DNA of 47,560 nt from JBMORL01 sp049322335 (GTDB taxonomy: Bacteria > Bacteroidota > Bacteroidia > Flavobacteriales_D > UBA2798), in NCBI GenBank assembly GCA_049322335.1, contig JBMORL010000126.1:1-47560 (forward strand). The letters run 5' to 3'. The notes below the pieces were generated by a model that was given only the letters and a program-made list of their open reading frames with translations, ran no database searches and was not told the DNA's origin. The position numbers and the translations under genes are program-made. Positions 24,237 through 31,720 of this stretch are shown piece by piece (the stretch's first letter is position 1; every line of letters starts with the position of its first letter).

Positions 24237-24773
24237 ATGGAAACGGTAAAGCTGCACGATAAAACCTTTAAGACCAGCATTCCTTTTGCTGAGATAGAAA
24301 CCTCTGTAATACAGCTGGCCCAACAAATTAATGCTGATTACCAGGGGAGAAAACCTCTTTTCCTGGCAGTATTGAACGGGAGTTTTATGTTTGCTGCCGA
24401 CCTGATGAAACATATTTGCGTGGATTGCGAAATCTCTTTTATCAAAGTGGCTTCCTATCACGGAGTTTCTTCTGCGGGAACAGTCAGCGAACTCATCGGC
24501 CTTACCGAAAACATTCAAAACCGCGATGTGATTATTCTGGAGGATATTGTTGATTCGGGACTTACGCTTGAAAAAGTAGTTGGATTGATTAACGCCAGGA
24601 AACCTTCCTCGGTGAAAGTGGCAGCGTTATTGTTAAAACCCGAAGCCTATAAAAAATCCATCCCGGTAGATTATGTGGCTTTTAAAATTCCCAATGATTT
24701 TATTGTGGGATACGGACTCGATTATGACGGTCTGGGAAGAAACCTGAAGAATATTTATAAAATCGAAAATTGA
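24237..24773 (+). CDS. hpt: Hypoxanthine phosphoribosyltransferase
   Basis: A 178-residue purine salvage enzyme converting hypoxanthine or guanine plus PRPP to IMP or GMP in the cytoplasm. The PRPP-binding motif VIILEDIVDSGLTL (98-111) is intact, and FLAVLNGSFMFAADL (42-56) is the first active-site loop with the usual non-proline cis peptide neighbourhood. YVAFKIPNDFIVGYGLDY near the C-terminus is the base-binding region of the family. It begins the run hpt-adk-obgE, an order I recall as common in Bacteroidota. The stop lies 5 bases before the likely adk ATG. Confidence 0.95.
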   Translation: METVKLHDKTFKTSIPFAEIETSVIQLAQQINADYQGRKPLFLAVLNGSFMFAADLMKHICVDCEISFIKVASYHGVSSAGTVSELIGLTENIQNRDVIILEDIVDSGLTLEKVVGLINARKPSSVKVAALLLKPEAYKKSIPVDYVAFKIPNDFIVGYGLDYDGLGRNLKNIYKIEN

Positions 24774-24778
24774 AACGT

Positions 24779-25363
24779 ATGCTGAACATTGTTTTATTTG
24801 GCCCTCCCGGAGCGGGAAAAGGAACCCAGTCGGAAAAACTGATTGGTAAATATGAACTCGTTCACCTTTCCACCGGTGATATTTTCCGCGCCAACATCAA
24901 AGGCGGAACCGAACTCGGTAACCTGGCCAAAAGTTATATGGATAAAGGGCAACTTGTTCCCGATGAAGTAACTATTCAAATGCTGGAATCGGAAGCAGGA
25001 AAACATCAGCAGGCAAAGGGATTTATTTTCGATGGATTTCCGCGTACAGCTGCACAGGCCACTGCGCTGGATAAATTTTTAGCTTCCAAAGGACAAAGCA
25101 TAACACTGATGCTTTCGCTGGAAGTAGAAGAAGGTGAGTTGAAAAAAAGATTACTGGAACGCGGAAAAACTTCGGGACGTCCGGATGATGTGAACCCTGA
25201 GGTCATTCAGAAAAGAATAAACGTATACCAGTCGGAAACCGCACCGGTAAAAAATTATTACCTGCAGCAAAACAAATGCAGCGAGATAAACGGCATTGGT
25301 TCTATTGAAGAAATTTTTAACCGGCTTTGTCATGCTATTGACGAAAAAGCTGCGTTACACTAA
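24779..25363 (+). CDS. adk: Adenylate kinase
   Basis: From the ATG at 24779 the enzyme has 194 residues. A TTG at 24770 that overlaps the hpt stop is a possible alternative and adds only three residues. It interconverts ATP + AMP and 2 ADP. The P-loop FGPPGAGKGTQ (7-17), the AMP-site HLSTGDIFR, the motif FIFDGFPRTAAQA and the LERGKTSGRPDD lid region are all present. The lid is the short form without zinc cysteines. It is the second gene of the hpt-adk-obgE run. Confidence 0.95.
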   Translation: MLNIVLFGPPGAGKGTQSEKLIGKYELVHLSTGDIFRANIKGGTELGNLAKSYMDKGQLVPDEVTIQMLESEAGKHQQAKGFIFDGFPRTAAQATALDKFLASKGQSITLMLSLEVEEGELKKRLLERGKTSGRPDDVNPEVIQKRINVYQSETAPVKNYYLQQNKCSEINGIGSIEEIFNRLCHAIDEKAALH

Positions 25364-25373
25364 ACATATTATT

Positions 25374-26366
25374 TTGGCTGAATCCAATTTTGTTGACTAT
25401 GTAAAAATCTGTTGCCGCTCGGGAAAAGGCGGTGCAGGGTCATTGCATTTTCACCGGGGAAAAGGAAATCCCAAAGGCGGGCCCGATGGCGGTGACGGAG
25501 GAAAAGGAGGAAGCATTATCCTGAGGGGAAATACACAAATGTGGACACTCCTTCACCTCAAATACCGCAAACATGTTATTGCCGAAGAAGGAGAAAAAGG
25601 AAGCTCGGCACTGAAATCCGGCAGAAGCGGAAAAGATGTTATACTGGATGTTCCACTGGGAACAGTTGCCAAAGACGCGGAAACAGGAGAAATTCATTTT
25701 GAAATTACAAAAGACGGTGAAGAACGTATTCTGGTTCCCGGGGGAAGAGGCGGAATGGGTAATAATCATTTTAAAACATCCACTAACCAGGCCCCTCATT
25801 TTGCACAACCGGGCGAACCGGGAAGGGAAGAATGGAAAATTCTTGAATTAAAAATTCTTGCTGATGTAGGCTTGGTGGGATTTCCCAATGCCGGAAAATC
25901 CACTTTGCTTTCCAAACTCTCGGCCGCCAAACCCGAAATTGCCGATTATCCTTTTACCACGATGGTGCCCAATCTCGGCATCGTAAATTACCGCGATCAC
26001 CGCTCATTCGTCATGGCCGACATTCCCGGAATTATAGAAGGAGCACATGAAGGAAAAGGATTAGGCCATCGTTTCCTGCGCCACATCGAACGAAATTCTG
26101 TTTTGTTGTTTCTTATTCCCGCTGATTCGCCTGATATTAAAAAAGAGTATGATATTTTGCTGAACGAACTGAAACAATACAACAGTGAACTGCTTCACAA
26201 GGAAAGATTGCTGGCCATCAGTAAAAGCGATATGCTGGATGAAGAAATGATGAAACTGATGAAAAAAGAACTGCCAAAAAAAACCGATTGCATTTTTATC
26301 TCATCACACACCGGGCAGGGATTAACCGAACTGAAAGACCATCTCTGGAGAATACTGAATAAATAA
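25374..26366 (+). CDS. obgE: Obg family GTPase, probable TTG start
   Basis: The conserved Bacteroidota N-terminus AESNFVDYVKI is immediately preceded by a TTG codon at 25374, so I take TTG as the start (330 residues). ATG codons further upstream (25332 and before) would lie within adk and add an unrelated tail. The glycine-rich Obg domain (GKGGAGSLHFHRGKGNPKGG, then GGDGGKGG) spans residues 1-158. The GTPase domain follows with G1 GFPNAGKST and G3 DIPGII. Obg binds the large ribosomal subunit and links assembly to growth and the stringent response. The C-terminal Obg-specific domain is absent, as in many relatives. The rare start may lower expression compared with adk. Confidence 0.92.
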   Translation: MAESNFVDYVKICCRSGKGGAGSLHFHRGKGNPKGGPDGGDGGKGGSIILRGNTQMWTLLHLKYRKHVIAEEGEKGSSALKSGRSGKDVILDVPLGTVAKDAETGEIHFEITKDGEERILVPGGRGGMGNNHFKTSTNQAPHFAQPGEPGREEWKILELKILADVGLVGFPNAGKSTLLSKLSAAKPEIADYPFTTMVPNLGIVNYRDHRSFVMADIPGIIEGAHEGKGLGHRFLRHIERNSVLLFLIPADSPDIKKEYDILLNELKQYNSELLHKERLLAISKSDMLDEEMMKLMKKELPKKTDCIFISSHTGQGLTELKDHLWRILNK

Positions 26367-26372
26367 TTATTC

Positions 26373-26951
26373 ATGACAGAAAAACTCGAAGAACTGGATA
26401 GAACGATTTTTCTGCTGGTAAATTCCGCGCATTCGCCTTTTATGGACGAAGTAATGCATACCCTGAGCATGCGCACTGTATGGATACCGGTTTACTTACT
26501 CGCTCTGTATTTTGTATACAGGATATATAACTGGAAAGGCATATTAGCAGTAGCGGCAGGAGCAGGAATAATGATCTTTCTTTCGGATTTCGGGAGCGTA
26601 CACCTGTTTAAAAATATGTTTGAACGATACCGCCCCTGCAACAACCTGTTGTTAAACGGAAGCGTTCATATTTACGAAAATGAATGTAGTACTTCTTTCA
26701 GTTTTATTTCCTCGCACGCTTCCAATTTTTTTGCAGTAGCCACACTGCTTACGCTCATTTTTAAAAACCACTTCCGATTCGGATGGATTCTGTTTTTTTC
26801 GTGTGCAGCGCTGGTGGCTTATAGCCGTGTTTACCTCGGCCTGCACTACCCTTCTGATGTTTTTATTGGTGGCCTGTATGGTATTCTCTGCGGGCTGGCA
26901 GGATTTTTTATTTTCAGATTTGTAAAAAATAAACTAAATTCAGCAGCATGA
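26373..26951 (+). CDS. PAP2 superfamily membrane phosphatase
   Basis: A 192-residue integral membrane protein with about five or six hydrophobic segments. The three PAP2 motifs are complete: K80...R87-P88 in KNMFERYRP, the SSHAS motif (113-117) with H115, and SR-x5-H158-x3-D162 in SRVYLGLHYPSD. It would dephosphorylate a lipid phosphate such as undecaprenyl-diphosphate or phosphatidylglycerophosphate on the outer face of the inner membrane. The substrate is not determinable here. The gene lies 6 bases after obgE and overlaps crcB by 4 bases. Confidence 0.9.
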   Translation: MTEKLEELDRTIFLLVNSAHSPFMDEVMHTLSMRTVWIPVYLLALYFVYRIYNWKGILAVAAGAGIMIFLSDFGSVHLFKNMFERYRPCNNLLLNGSVHIYENECSTSFSFISSHASNFFAVATLLTLIFKNHFRFGWILFFSCAALVAYSRVYLGLHYPSDVFIGGLYGILCGLAGFFIFRFVKNKLNSAA

Positions 26952-27310
26952 ACTGGTTAGCGGTTTTTATTGGCGGAGGATTGGGAAGCCTGGCACGGTA
27001 TGCTGTTTCGCTGGCCATGGTGAAATTTTACCAGGGAACTTTTCCTGTAGCCACACTTATCAGTAATATCTGCGCAAGCCTGCTGCTGGTTATGCTGGTG
27101 GTTTTTGCAAAAGATAAACTAAACGATAATTTTTTTCTGCTGTTGATGACCACCGGGTTTTGCGGAGGATTCAGTACCTTCAGCACATTTAGTTTCGAAA
27201 CCGTTTCACTTTTCCGTTCGGGTGAAACGGCATTTGCCATAGCCAATATTCTTATTTCCGTTTTGGCCTGCCTGTTTATTGTTTATTTCCTTATACGTTT
27301 TGCCAGATGA
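26948..27310 (+). CDS. crcB: Fluoride ion channel CrcB/Fluc
   Basis: A 120-residue, four-helix membrane protein, the standard length for one Fluc subunit of a dual-topology dimer. Signature segments are GGGLGSLARY (9-18), TLISN with N40, and GFCGGFSTFSTFSFE (70-84) that includes the Phe box lining the pore. It exports fluoride and prevents toxicity. Its ATG overlaps the PAP2 stop, so no fluoride riboswitch can precede it directly, and expression must depend on the operon promoter upstream. It also overlaps the FemAB-like gene by 4 bases. Confidence 0.93.
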   Translation: MNWLAVFIGGGLGSLARYAVSLAMVKFYQGTFPVATLISNICASLLLVMLVVFAKDKLNDNFFLLLMTTGFCGGFSTFSTFSFETVSLFRSGETAFAIANILISVLACLFIVYFLIRFAR

Positions 27311-28212
27311 AGCTGCTGGAGCATCAACATATCAATAAAAAAAAATGGGACAAAACACTTGCCTCTTCATCCTTTCCGTTTGTTTATGCTGCCAGTTGGT
27401 ATCTTGATGCTGTTCATCCGGGATGGCAGGCCATTGCCGATGAAAATTATACCTGCCTCTTTCCCGTTCCCGTAAAAAAAAGAAGTGCGATAACTTATGC
27501 CATCAAACCTTTTTTCACGCAGCAACTCGGTTGGTTTGGAAACCCCACACCTGCAAAAGAAAAAGAAACCATTGCTCTCCTTGAAAAAAACTTCAGGTAC
27601 ATCGATTTTTCCATCCGGACACGTCCCCCGGTAAATGAAAAAAAATGGCAGGTAAAGGAAAATATCAATTACGAACTGAATCTTACACCGGGATACGAAA
27701 AAATTTCAAAAAAATACAGTGAAAACTGCCGCAGGAATCTTAAAAAATCTCTAAAGAACGGACATTCGGCCTGCGAAGATCTTTCGATGGATGAAATGAT
27801 AAAACTTTTTAAAAGAACAAAAGGCCGCGAGCTGAAGGAAATGACCTCAGCACATTATAAAATTATTCGTTCGGTTTATGAGGCAGCAGAAAAAAAGAAT
27901 GCCGCTTTCATTACGGGAATAAAAAACAAAAACGGAAAACTGATTTCGGCAGTGCTTTTTATTCATTGGGAAAACCGTATTTATCATTTGTTTTCTGCAT
28001 CAGATGAAGAAGGAAAAAGATCGGGAGCTGCTCCGGCAGTAATTGATCATTGTATTAAAAAATTTGCCGGAACAACTACCATTCTCGATTTTGAAGGATC
28101 AAACGTTGCCGGTTTGGCGCGTTTTTATTCAGGGTTTGGTTCAGAAAGAAAAATGTATTATTCCATGCGCTACAATAATCTTCCTTTTTTCCTGAAATGG
28201 CTGAAAAAATAA
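27307..28212 (+). CDS. FemAB-like GNAT-fold acyltransferase
   Basis: A 301-residue protein with two GNAT-like halves, as in the FemAB/peptidoglycan-bridge or lipid-II aminoacyl transferase group. The N-terminal half carries PFVYAASWYLDAVHPGW and the C-terminal half carries FIHWENRIYHLFSASDE, then APAVIDHCIKKF and LDFEGSNVAGLARFYSGFGS, a classic closing segment of such proteins. Many distant relatives act on polysaccharides or lipids, so the acceptor is unknown. The start overlaps crcB, and the next gene begins one base after the stop, so it is certainly co-transcribed with GT4 downstream. Confidence 0.8.
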   Translation: MKLLEHQHINKKKWDKTLASSSFPFVYAASWYLDAVHPGWQAIADENYTCLFPVPVKKRSAITYAIKPFFTQQLGWFGNPTPAKEKETIALLEKNFRYIDFSIRTRPPVNEKKWQVKENINYELNLTPGYEKISKKYSENCRRNLKKSLKNGHSACEDLSMDEMIKLFKRTKGRELKEMTSAHYKIIRSVYEAAEKKNAAFITGIKNKNGKLISAVLFIHWENRIYHLFSASDEEGKRSGAAPAVIDHCIKKFAGTTTILDFEGSNVAGLARFYSGFGSERKMYYSMRYNNLPFFLKWLKK

Positions 28213-28213
28213 G

Positions 28214-29338
28214 TTGAAAAAAAAGATCGTCATATCCACCACCAATGATATCGCTACCGACCAGCGCATGCAGCGGTTTTGCCATACCTTACATAAGGCC
28301 GGTTATGAAATTACCTGGGTGGGAAGATGGAAAAAAAATGCTTTGCCGGTGAACAGCAAAAACTTTTCCACAAAGCGATTTGTGTTACTATTCAACCACG
28401 GGCCATTGTTTTATCTTTCCTTTAACTGGCGCCTGTTCTGGTTTTTATTGTTCAGTAAAGCCGATATCTTTTTAGCAGTTGACCTTGACACAGCCCCGGC
28501 ACATTTTTTTGCATCTATACTAATGCGAAAACCGTTAGTTATTGACAGCCACGAATATTTTACCGGTGTACCCGAGCTCAATAACCGGAAAATGGTACAG
28601 CGAATCTGGAAAAGCGCTGAAAAATTTATTTATAAAAGAGTAAAATACCACATTACCGTTAATGATTCGCTGAAAGAACTGTTTGAAAAAGAATATAAGG
28701 TAAAATGGGAAGTGGTGAAAAATTTCCCGTTGAAACCGGAAGGAACTCCTGTCCCGAAAAATTTTCCGGAGGGAGAAATCCGTATCATTTACCAGGGTGT
28801 GCTCAACAAAGACCGCGGACTGGAGGAAACGATGATGGCTTTTAAAAAACTGCCGGGGAATTTTAAATTGATAATTGCCGGGGACGGAGATATTGCATTT
28901 CAGCTGAAAGAATGGGTGATGGAGGAACACATGCAGCATATTATCACTTTTACAGGGAAACTGGCCCCCGACCATTTAAGAACGCTCACCTCAAAATGCC
29001 ATGCAGGAATTTCTCCTGAAAAAGATACCAATATCAATTACCGGTTAGCATTACCCAATAAAATTTTCGATTACCTGCACGCGGGATTGCCCATTATCAT
29101 TTCACCACTGGAGGAAATGAAAAAAATAACAGGTCATTTTCATTGCGGGGTAACATTCAGTGTTCACTCACCGGAACATATTGCAGAATCAATAAAAAAT
29201 TTATTTGCTGATAAAACAGTTTATGAATCCATGAGCAAAAACGCTGTTCTTTCCATCCCAAATCTCTGCTGGGAAATGCAGGAAGAAAATATTATAAATT
29301 TTTTTGAAAATATTACTTCCAACCATTCGCAGACTTAA
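28214..29338 (+). CDS. Glycosyltransferase family 4, TTG start
   Basis: A 374-residue GT-B enzyme of the GT4 type. The N-terminal domain begins KIVISTTNDIATDQRM and includes DSHEYFTGVPEL. The C-terminal nucleotide-sugar domain has IIYQGVLNKDRGLEETMMA and LPNKIFDYLHAGLPII, the typical GT4 region with the catalytic Glu position held by nearby residues. The start is TTG at 28214, one base after the FemAB-like stop; the family N-terminus begins right there and no ATG exists closer. It ends the seven-gene run. It probably adds a hexose to a lipid-linked or surface glycan (inference). Confidence 0.85.
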   Translation: MKKKIVISTTNDIATDQRMQRFCHTLHKAGYEITWVGRWKKNALPVNSKNFSTKRFVLLFNHGPLFYLSFNWRLFWFLLFSKADIFLAVDLDTAPAHFFASILMRKPLVIDSHEYFTGVPELNNRKMVQRIWKSAEKFIYKRVKYHITVNDSLKELFEKEYKVKWEVVKNFPLKPEGTPVPKNFPEGEIRIIYQGVLNKDRGLEETMMAFKKLPGNFKLIIAGDGDIAFQLKEWVMEEHMQHIITFTGKLAPDHLRTLTSKCHAGISPEKDTNINYRLALPNKIFDYLHAGLPIIISPLEEMKKITGHFHCGVTFSVHSPEHIAESIKNLFADKTVYESMSKNAVLSIPNLCWEMQEENIINFFENITSNHSQT

Positions 29339-29340
29339 TT

Positions 29341-29449
29341 TCAGCCACGGATTTCACCTATTACACGGATTAAATGCGGCAACGGTTCCGGTAGTTATCG
29401 GTTTAAGTGAAAGGATTTTATTCATGTAATCAGTGAAATCCGTAGCTGG
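29341..29449 (+). repeat. Imperfect inverted repeat of the CCACGGATTTCAC type
   Basis: The arm at 29341-29369 (CAGCCACGGATTTCAC... TTACACGGATT) matches the reverse complement of 29421-29449 (...GTAATCAGTGAAATCCGTAGCTGG) with a few mismatches, spanning about 25 paired bases around a 50-base spacer. It fills the gap between GT4 and murB. From memory, words like this (ATCCGTG...GTGAAATCCGTGG) recur in intergenic DNA of many environmental Bacteroidota. A REP-like or MITE-like element is likely, with possible terminator action. Confidence 0.65.
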
Positions 29450-29482
29450 CATTGACTACACTGTTTAGCACGAATTAATTTT

Positions 29483-29490
29483 TACATTTG
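29483..29490 (+). promoter_or_regulatory. TAnnTTTG -7 element of murB
   Basis: TACATTTG ends 5 bases before the ATG at 29496 and matches the -7 consensus. Confidence 0.5.
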
Positions 29491-29495
29491 CACGA

Positions 29496-30512
29496 ATGGG
29501 AATCGAAGAAAATATCTCTCTTAAACCCTGGAACACATTTGGCATAGATGTTTCGGCAAGGTATTTTGCAGCATTTTCTTCGGTGGATGAATTAAACGAA
29601 ATTCTCCACAACAAAAAATTCAGAGATATTCCCAGGCTCATATTGGGAGGCGGAAGCAATATTCTTTTTACCAAAAACTTTGACGGGCTGGTTTTAAAAA
29701 ACGAACTGCACGGAATTGAACCGGTAAATGAAACCGATGAACATATTTACGTTAAAGCAGCGGCCGGAGAAGTGTGGCACGACTTTGTGATGTATTGCAT
29801 CGAAAAAAATTATGCCGGTATTGAAAACCTTTCACTTATTCCCGGATGCGTGGGAGCCAGCCCAATGCAAAATATCGGAGCCTACGGAGTGGAAATGAAA
29901 GACCATTTTCACGAACTGGAAGCGCTGAACCTGGAAACACTGGAAATCGAAAAATTTGATTCGCAACGATGTGAATTCGGTTACCGGGAAAGTGTTTTTA
30001 AAAGAAAACTGAAAGACAAATGCATTATTCTTTCTGTTACTTTCCGTTTAGATAAAATACCCGTTTTCCATACTTCCTACGGAGCAATTGAAGAGGAATT
30101 AAAGAAAATGAATATCTCAGAGCTAAGCATAAAAGCAATAAGTGACGCAGTAATCCGCATCCGCCAAAGCAAATTGCCCGACCCTAAGGAATGGGGAAAT
30201 GCCGGAAGTTTTTTTAAAAACCCCGAAGTAAGCCGCCAAAAAGCCGGGGAATTGAAGTCCCGTTATCCCGACATGCCTGTTTACGACCTGCCCAACGGAA
30301 ATGTAAAACTGGCCGCAGGATGGTTGATAGAAAAGGCCGGATGGAAGGGAAAGTCGGTTGGGAATTGTGGCGTCCATAAAAACCAGGGACTTGTCCTCAT
30401 TAATCTCGGAGGCGCTACCGGAAGTGAAATATACCGGCTAAGTGTGAATATATTAACATCTATAGAGGGGGAATTCGGCATTTTACTTGAAAGAGAAGTG
30501 AATATTTGTTGA
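29496..30512 (+). CDS. murB: UDP-N-acetylenolpyruvoylglucosamine reductase
   Basis: A 338-residue FAD enzyme reducing enolpyruvyl-UDP-GlcNAc to UDP-MurNAc in peptidoglycan synthesis. FAD-binding LGGGSN (50-55) and PGCVGASPMQNIGAYG (116-131) are intact. The type I features YRESVFK (163-169) and GNAGSFFKNP (234-243) with the catalytic Ser at 238 are present, and the conserved Glu lies near the C-terminus in LLEREV. The layout is that of the E. coli type with the extra tyrosine loop. It is separated from the GT4 run by the inverted repeat and has its own promoter element, so it appears to be monocistronic. Confidence 0.95.
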   Translation: MGIEENISLKPWNTFGIDVSARYFAAFSSVDELNEILHNKKFRDIPRLILGGGSNILFTKNFDGLVLKNELHGIEPVNETDEHIYVKAAAGEVWHDFVMYCIEKNYAGIENLSLIPGCVGASPMQNIGAYGVEMKDHFHELEALNLETLEIEKFDSQRCEFGYRESVFKRKLKDKCIILSVTFRLDKIPVFHTSYGAIEEELKKMNISELSIKAISDAVIRIRQSKLPDPKEWGNAGSFFKNPEVSRQKAGELKSRYPDMPVYDLPNGNVKLAAGWLIEKAGWKGKSVGNCGVHKNQGLVLINLGGATGSEIYRLSVNILTSIEGEFGILLEREVNIC

Positions 30513-30590
30513 TATCCTTTTTCTCCCCCTTGATTGTAAGCCTATTCTGAAAAATTATACACAATAGCCAACTTGTATAACCATGCAACC

Positions 30591-30642
30591 GTCTAATGGG
30601 ATGCATACTAAGATTAACGTGTTCAGATTAACCCATTGAGAC
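30591..30642 (+). repeat. Inverted repeat between murB and the second barrel
   Basis: GTCTAATGGG (30591-30600) pairs with CCCATTGAGAC (30632-30642) with one bulged base. TATACACAAT also occurs twice nearby (about 30556 and 30651). It could be a terminator for murB or an operator for the barrel gene; there is no U-run. Confidence 0.5.
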
Positions 30643-30675
30643 GAAAAAATATACACAATTTATTGTTTAATTCCT

Positions 30676-30683
30676 TAGCTTTG
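30676..30683 (+). promoter_or_regulatory. TAnnTTTG -7 element of DUF6089 copy 2
   Basis: TAGCTTTG ends 6 bases before the ATG at 30690, which supports that ATG over the upstream in-frame start. Confidence 0.5.
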
Positions 30684-30689
30684 CACACT

Positions 30690-31670
30690 ATGTATAAATG
30701 GTTATACAAGAGTGCACTGCTGCTATTTCTATTGATTTCCTCTTATTCTGAGGCACAGCACTATTTTGTTATTAACGAATGGCGCTACTACCGCAATGAA
30801 TTCAGCATTAATGGCGGAGTAACCAACTTTTTAGGTGAGCTGGGGGGACGTGACCAGATTGGTACCGACTTCGTATTCGACCTTGAGTTTAAGGAAACCA
30901 ACAAAGCCTTTATTCTAACTCATAAATATTTTATCAAACGTCCGCTTTCGCTTCGTCAAACTTTCAGTTATGGAGTAGTTTCCGGAAATGACAACCTCAC
31001 TCAGGAGCCTTTCCGTAATAACCGAAACCTGCATTTCTTTTCCAATATTTTCGAATATTCATTTGGGCTGGAATACCAGTTTCTGGAAGAAAAAGTGGGA
31101 AATAAATATGGTTTAAGAAACGTAGCGGGAAGAAAAATAGGATGGCGCTTTAAAAGTATCGGTTCCTACATTTTTGCCGGTGCAGGCGGATTTTATTTTA
31201 ATCCAAAAGCCTATTATGCCGGCAAAGCCTACGAATTGTATGATATGCATACCGAAGGACAAGGATTGGAAGGCGGACCCAAACAATATAAAAGATACAG
31301 CATTTCTTTCCCCGTAGGTTTAGGTATACGCTATGCGTTCAAAAAAACATGGGGATTGAAGCTGGAACTTTCCCATCACTTTACCCTGACCGACTATATT
31401 GACGATGCCAGCACAACTTATTACGACAATAACGCTATTGCACAGGCATATGGCCCATACGCTGCTCATTTTGCCAACCCCACCAACGGGTTGCTTACTC
31501 CAACAGTTGACTGGAACCCTACCGGAACCGGAATGCAGCGTGGCGACCCCACCGACCGGGATGGATTTATGTTCCTGACCCTTGGCGTATACTTTAAAGT
31601 GAAAAACCGTTACCAGCCCTATGGCGGCTACCGTAAGTCGAACCGCAGGCTATCCAAAGCCTATTTCTAG
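30690..31670 (+). CDS. DUF6089 outer-membrane beta-barrel protein, copy 2
   Basis: With the ATG at 30690 the protein has 326 residues and begins with the signal peptide MYKWLYKSALLLFLLISSYS. A longer start 54 bases upstream would place charged residues before the signal and overlap the promoter. The motifs of the copy at 10648 recur in the same order: GVTNFLGELGGRDQ, RNNRNLHFFSNIFEY, FAGAGGFYFNPKA, LTDYIDDASTTYY and QRGDPTDRDG. The alternating aromatic strands fit a barrel of about 12-14 strands, though the C-terminus ends in a Lys/Arg-rich tail. The function is unknown. The two copies are on opposite strands about 19 kb apart. Confidence 0.87.
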   Translation: MYKWLYKSALLLFLLISSYSEAQHYFVINEWRYYRNEFSINGGVTNFLGELGGRDQIGTDFVFDLEFKETNKAFILTHKYFIKRPLSLRQTFSYGVVSGNDNLTQEPFRNNRNLHFFSNIFEYSFGLEYQFLEEKVGNKYGLRNVAGRKIGWRFKSIGSYIFAGAGGFYFNPKAYYAGKAYELYDMHTEGQGLEGGPKQYKRYSISFPVGLGIRYAFKKTWGLKLELSHHFTLTDYIDDASTTYYDNNAIAQAYGPYAAHFANPTNGLLTPTVDWNPTGTGMQRGDPTDRDGFMFLTLGVYFKVKNRYQPYGGYRKSNRRLSKAYF

Positions 31671-31692
31671 GCCTTCACATTTCATTTATTTG

Positions 31693-31700
31693 TACATTTC
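31693..31700 (+). promoter_or_regulatory. Weak -7-like element before accA
   Basis: TACATTTC differs from TAnnTTTG in the last base and lies 20 bases before the ATG at 31721. Confidence 0.3.
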
Positions 31701-31720
31701 GGCCGTAAAACTGATGCATT

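Noticed and set aside
26900..26950. Fluoride riboswitch upstream of crcB
   Set aside because: The crcB start overlaps the preceding stop codon, so no untranslated leader exists in which a riboswitch could fold.
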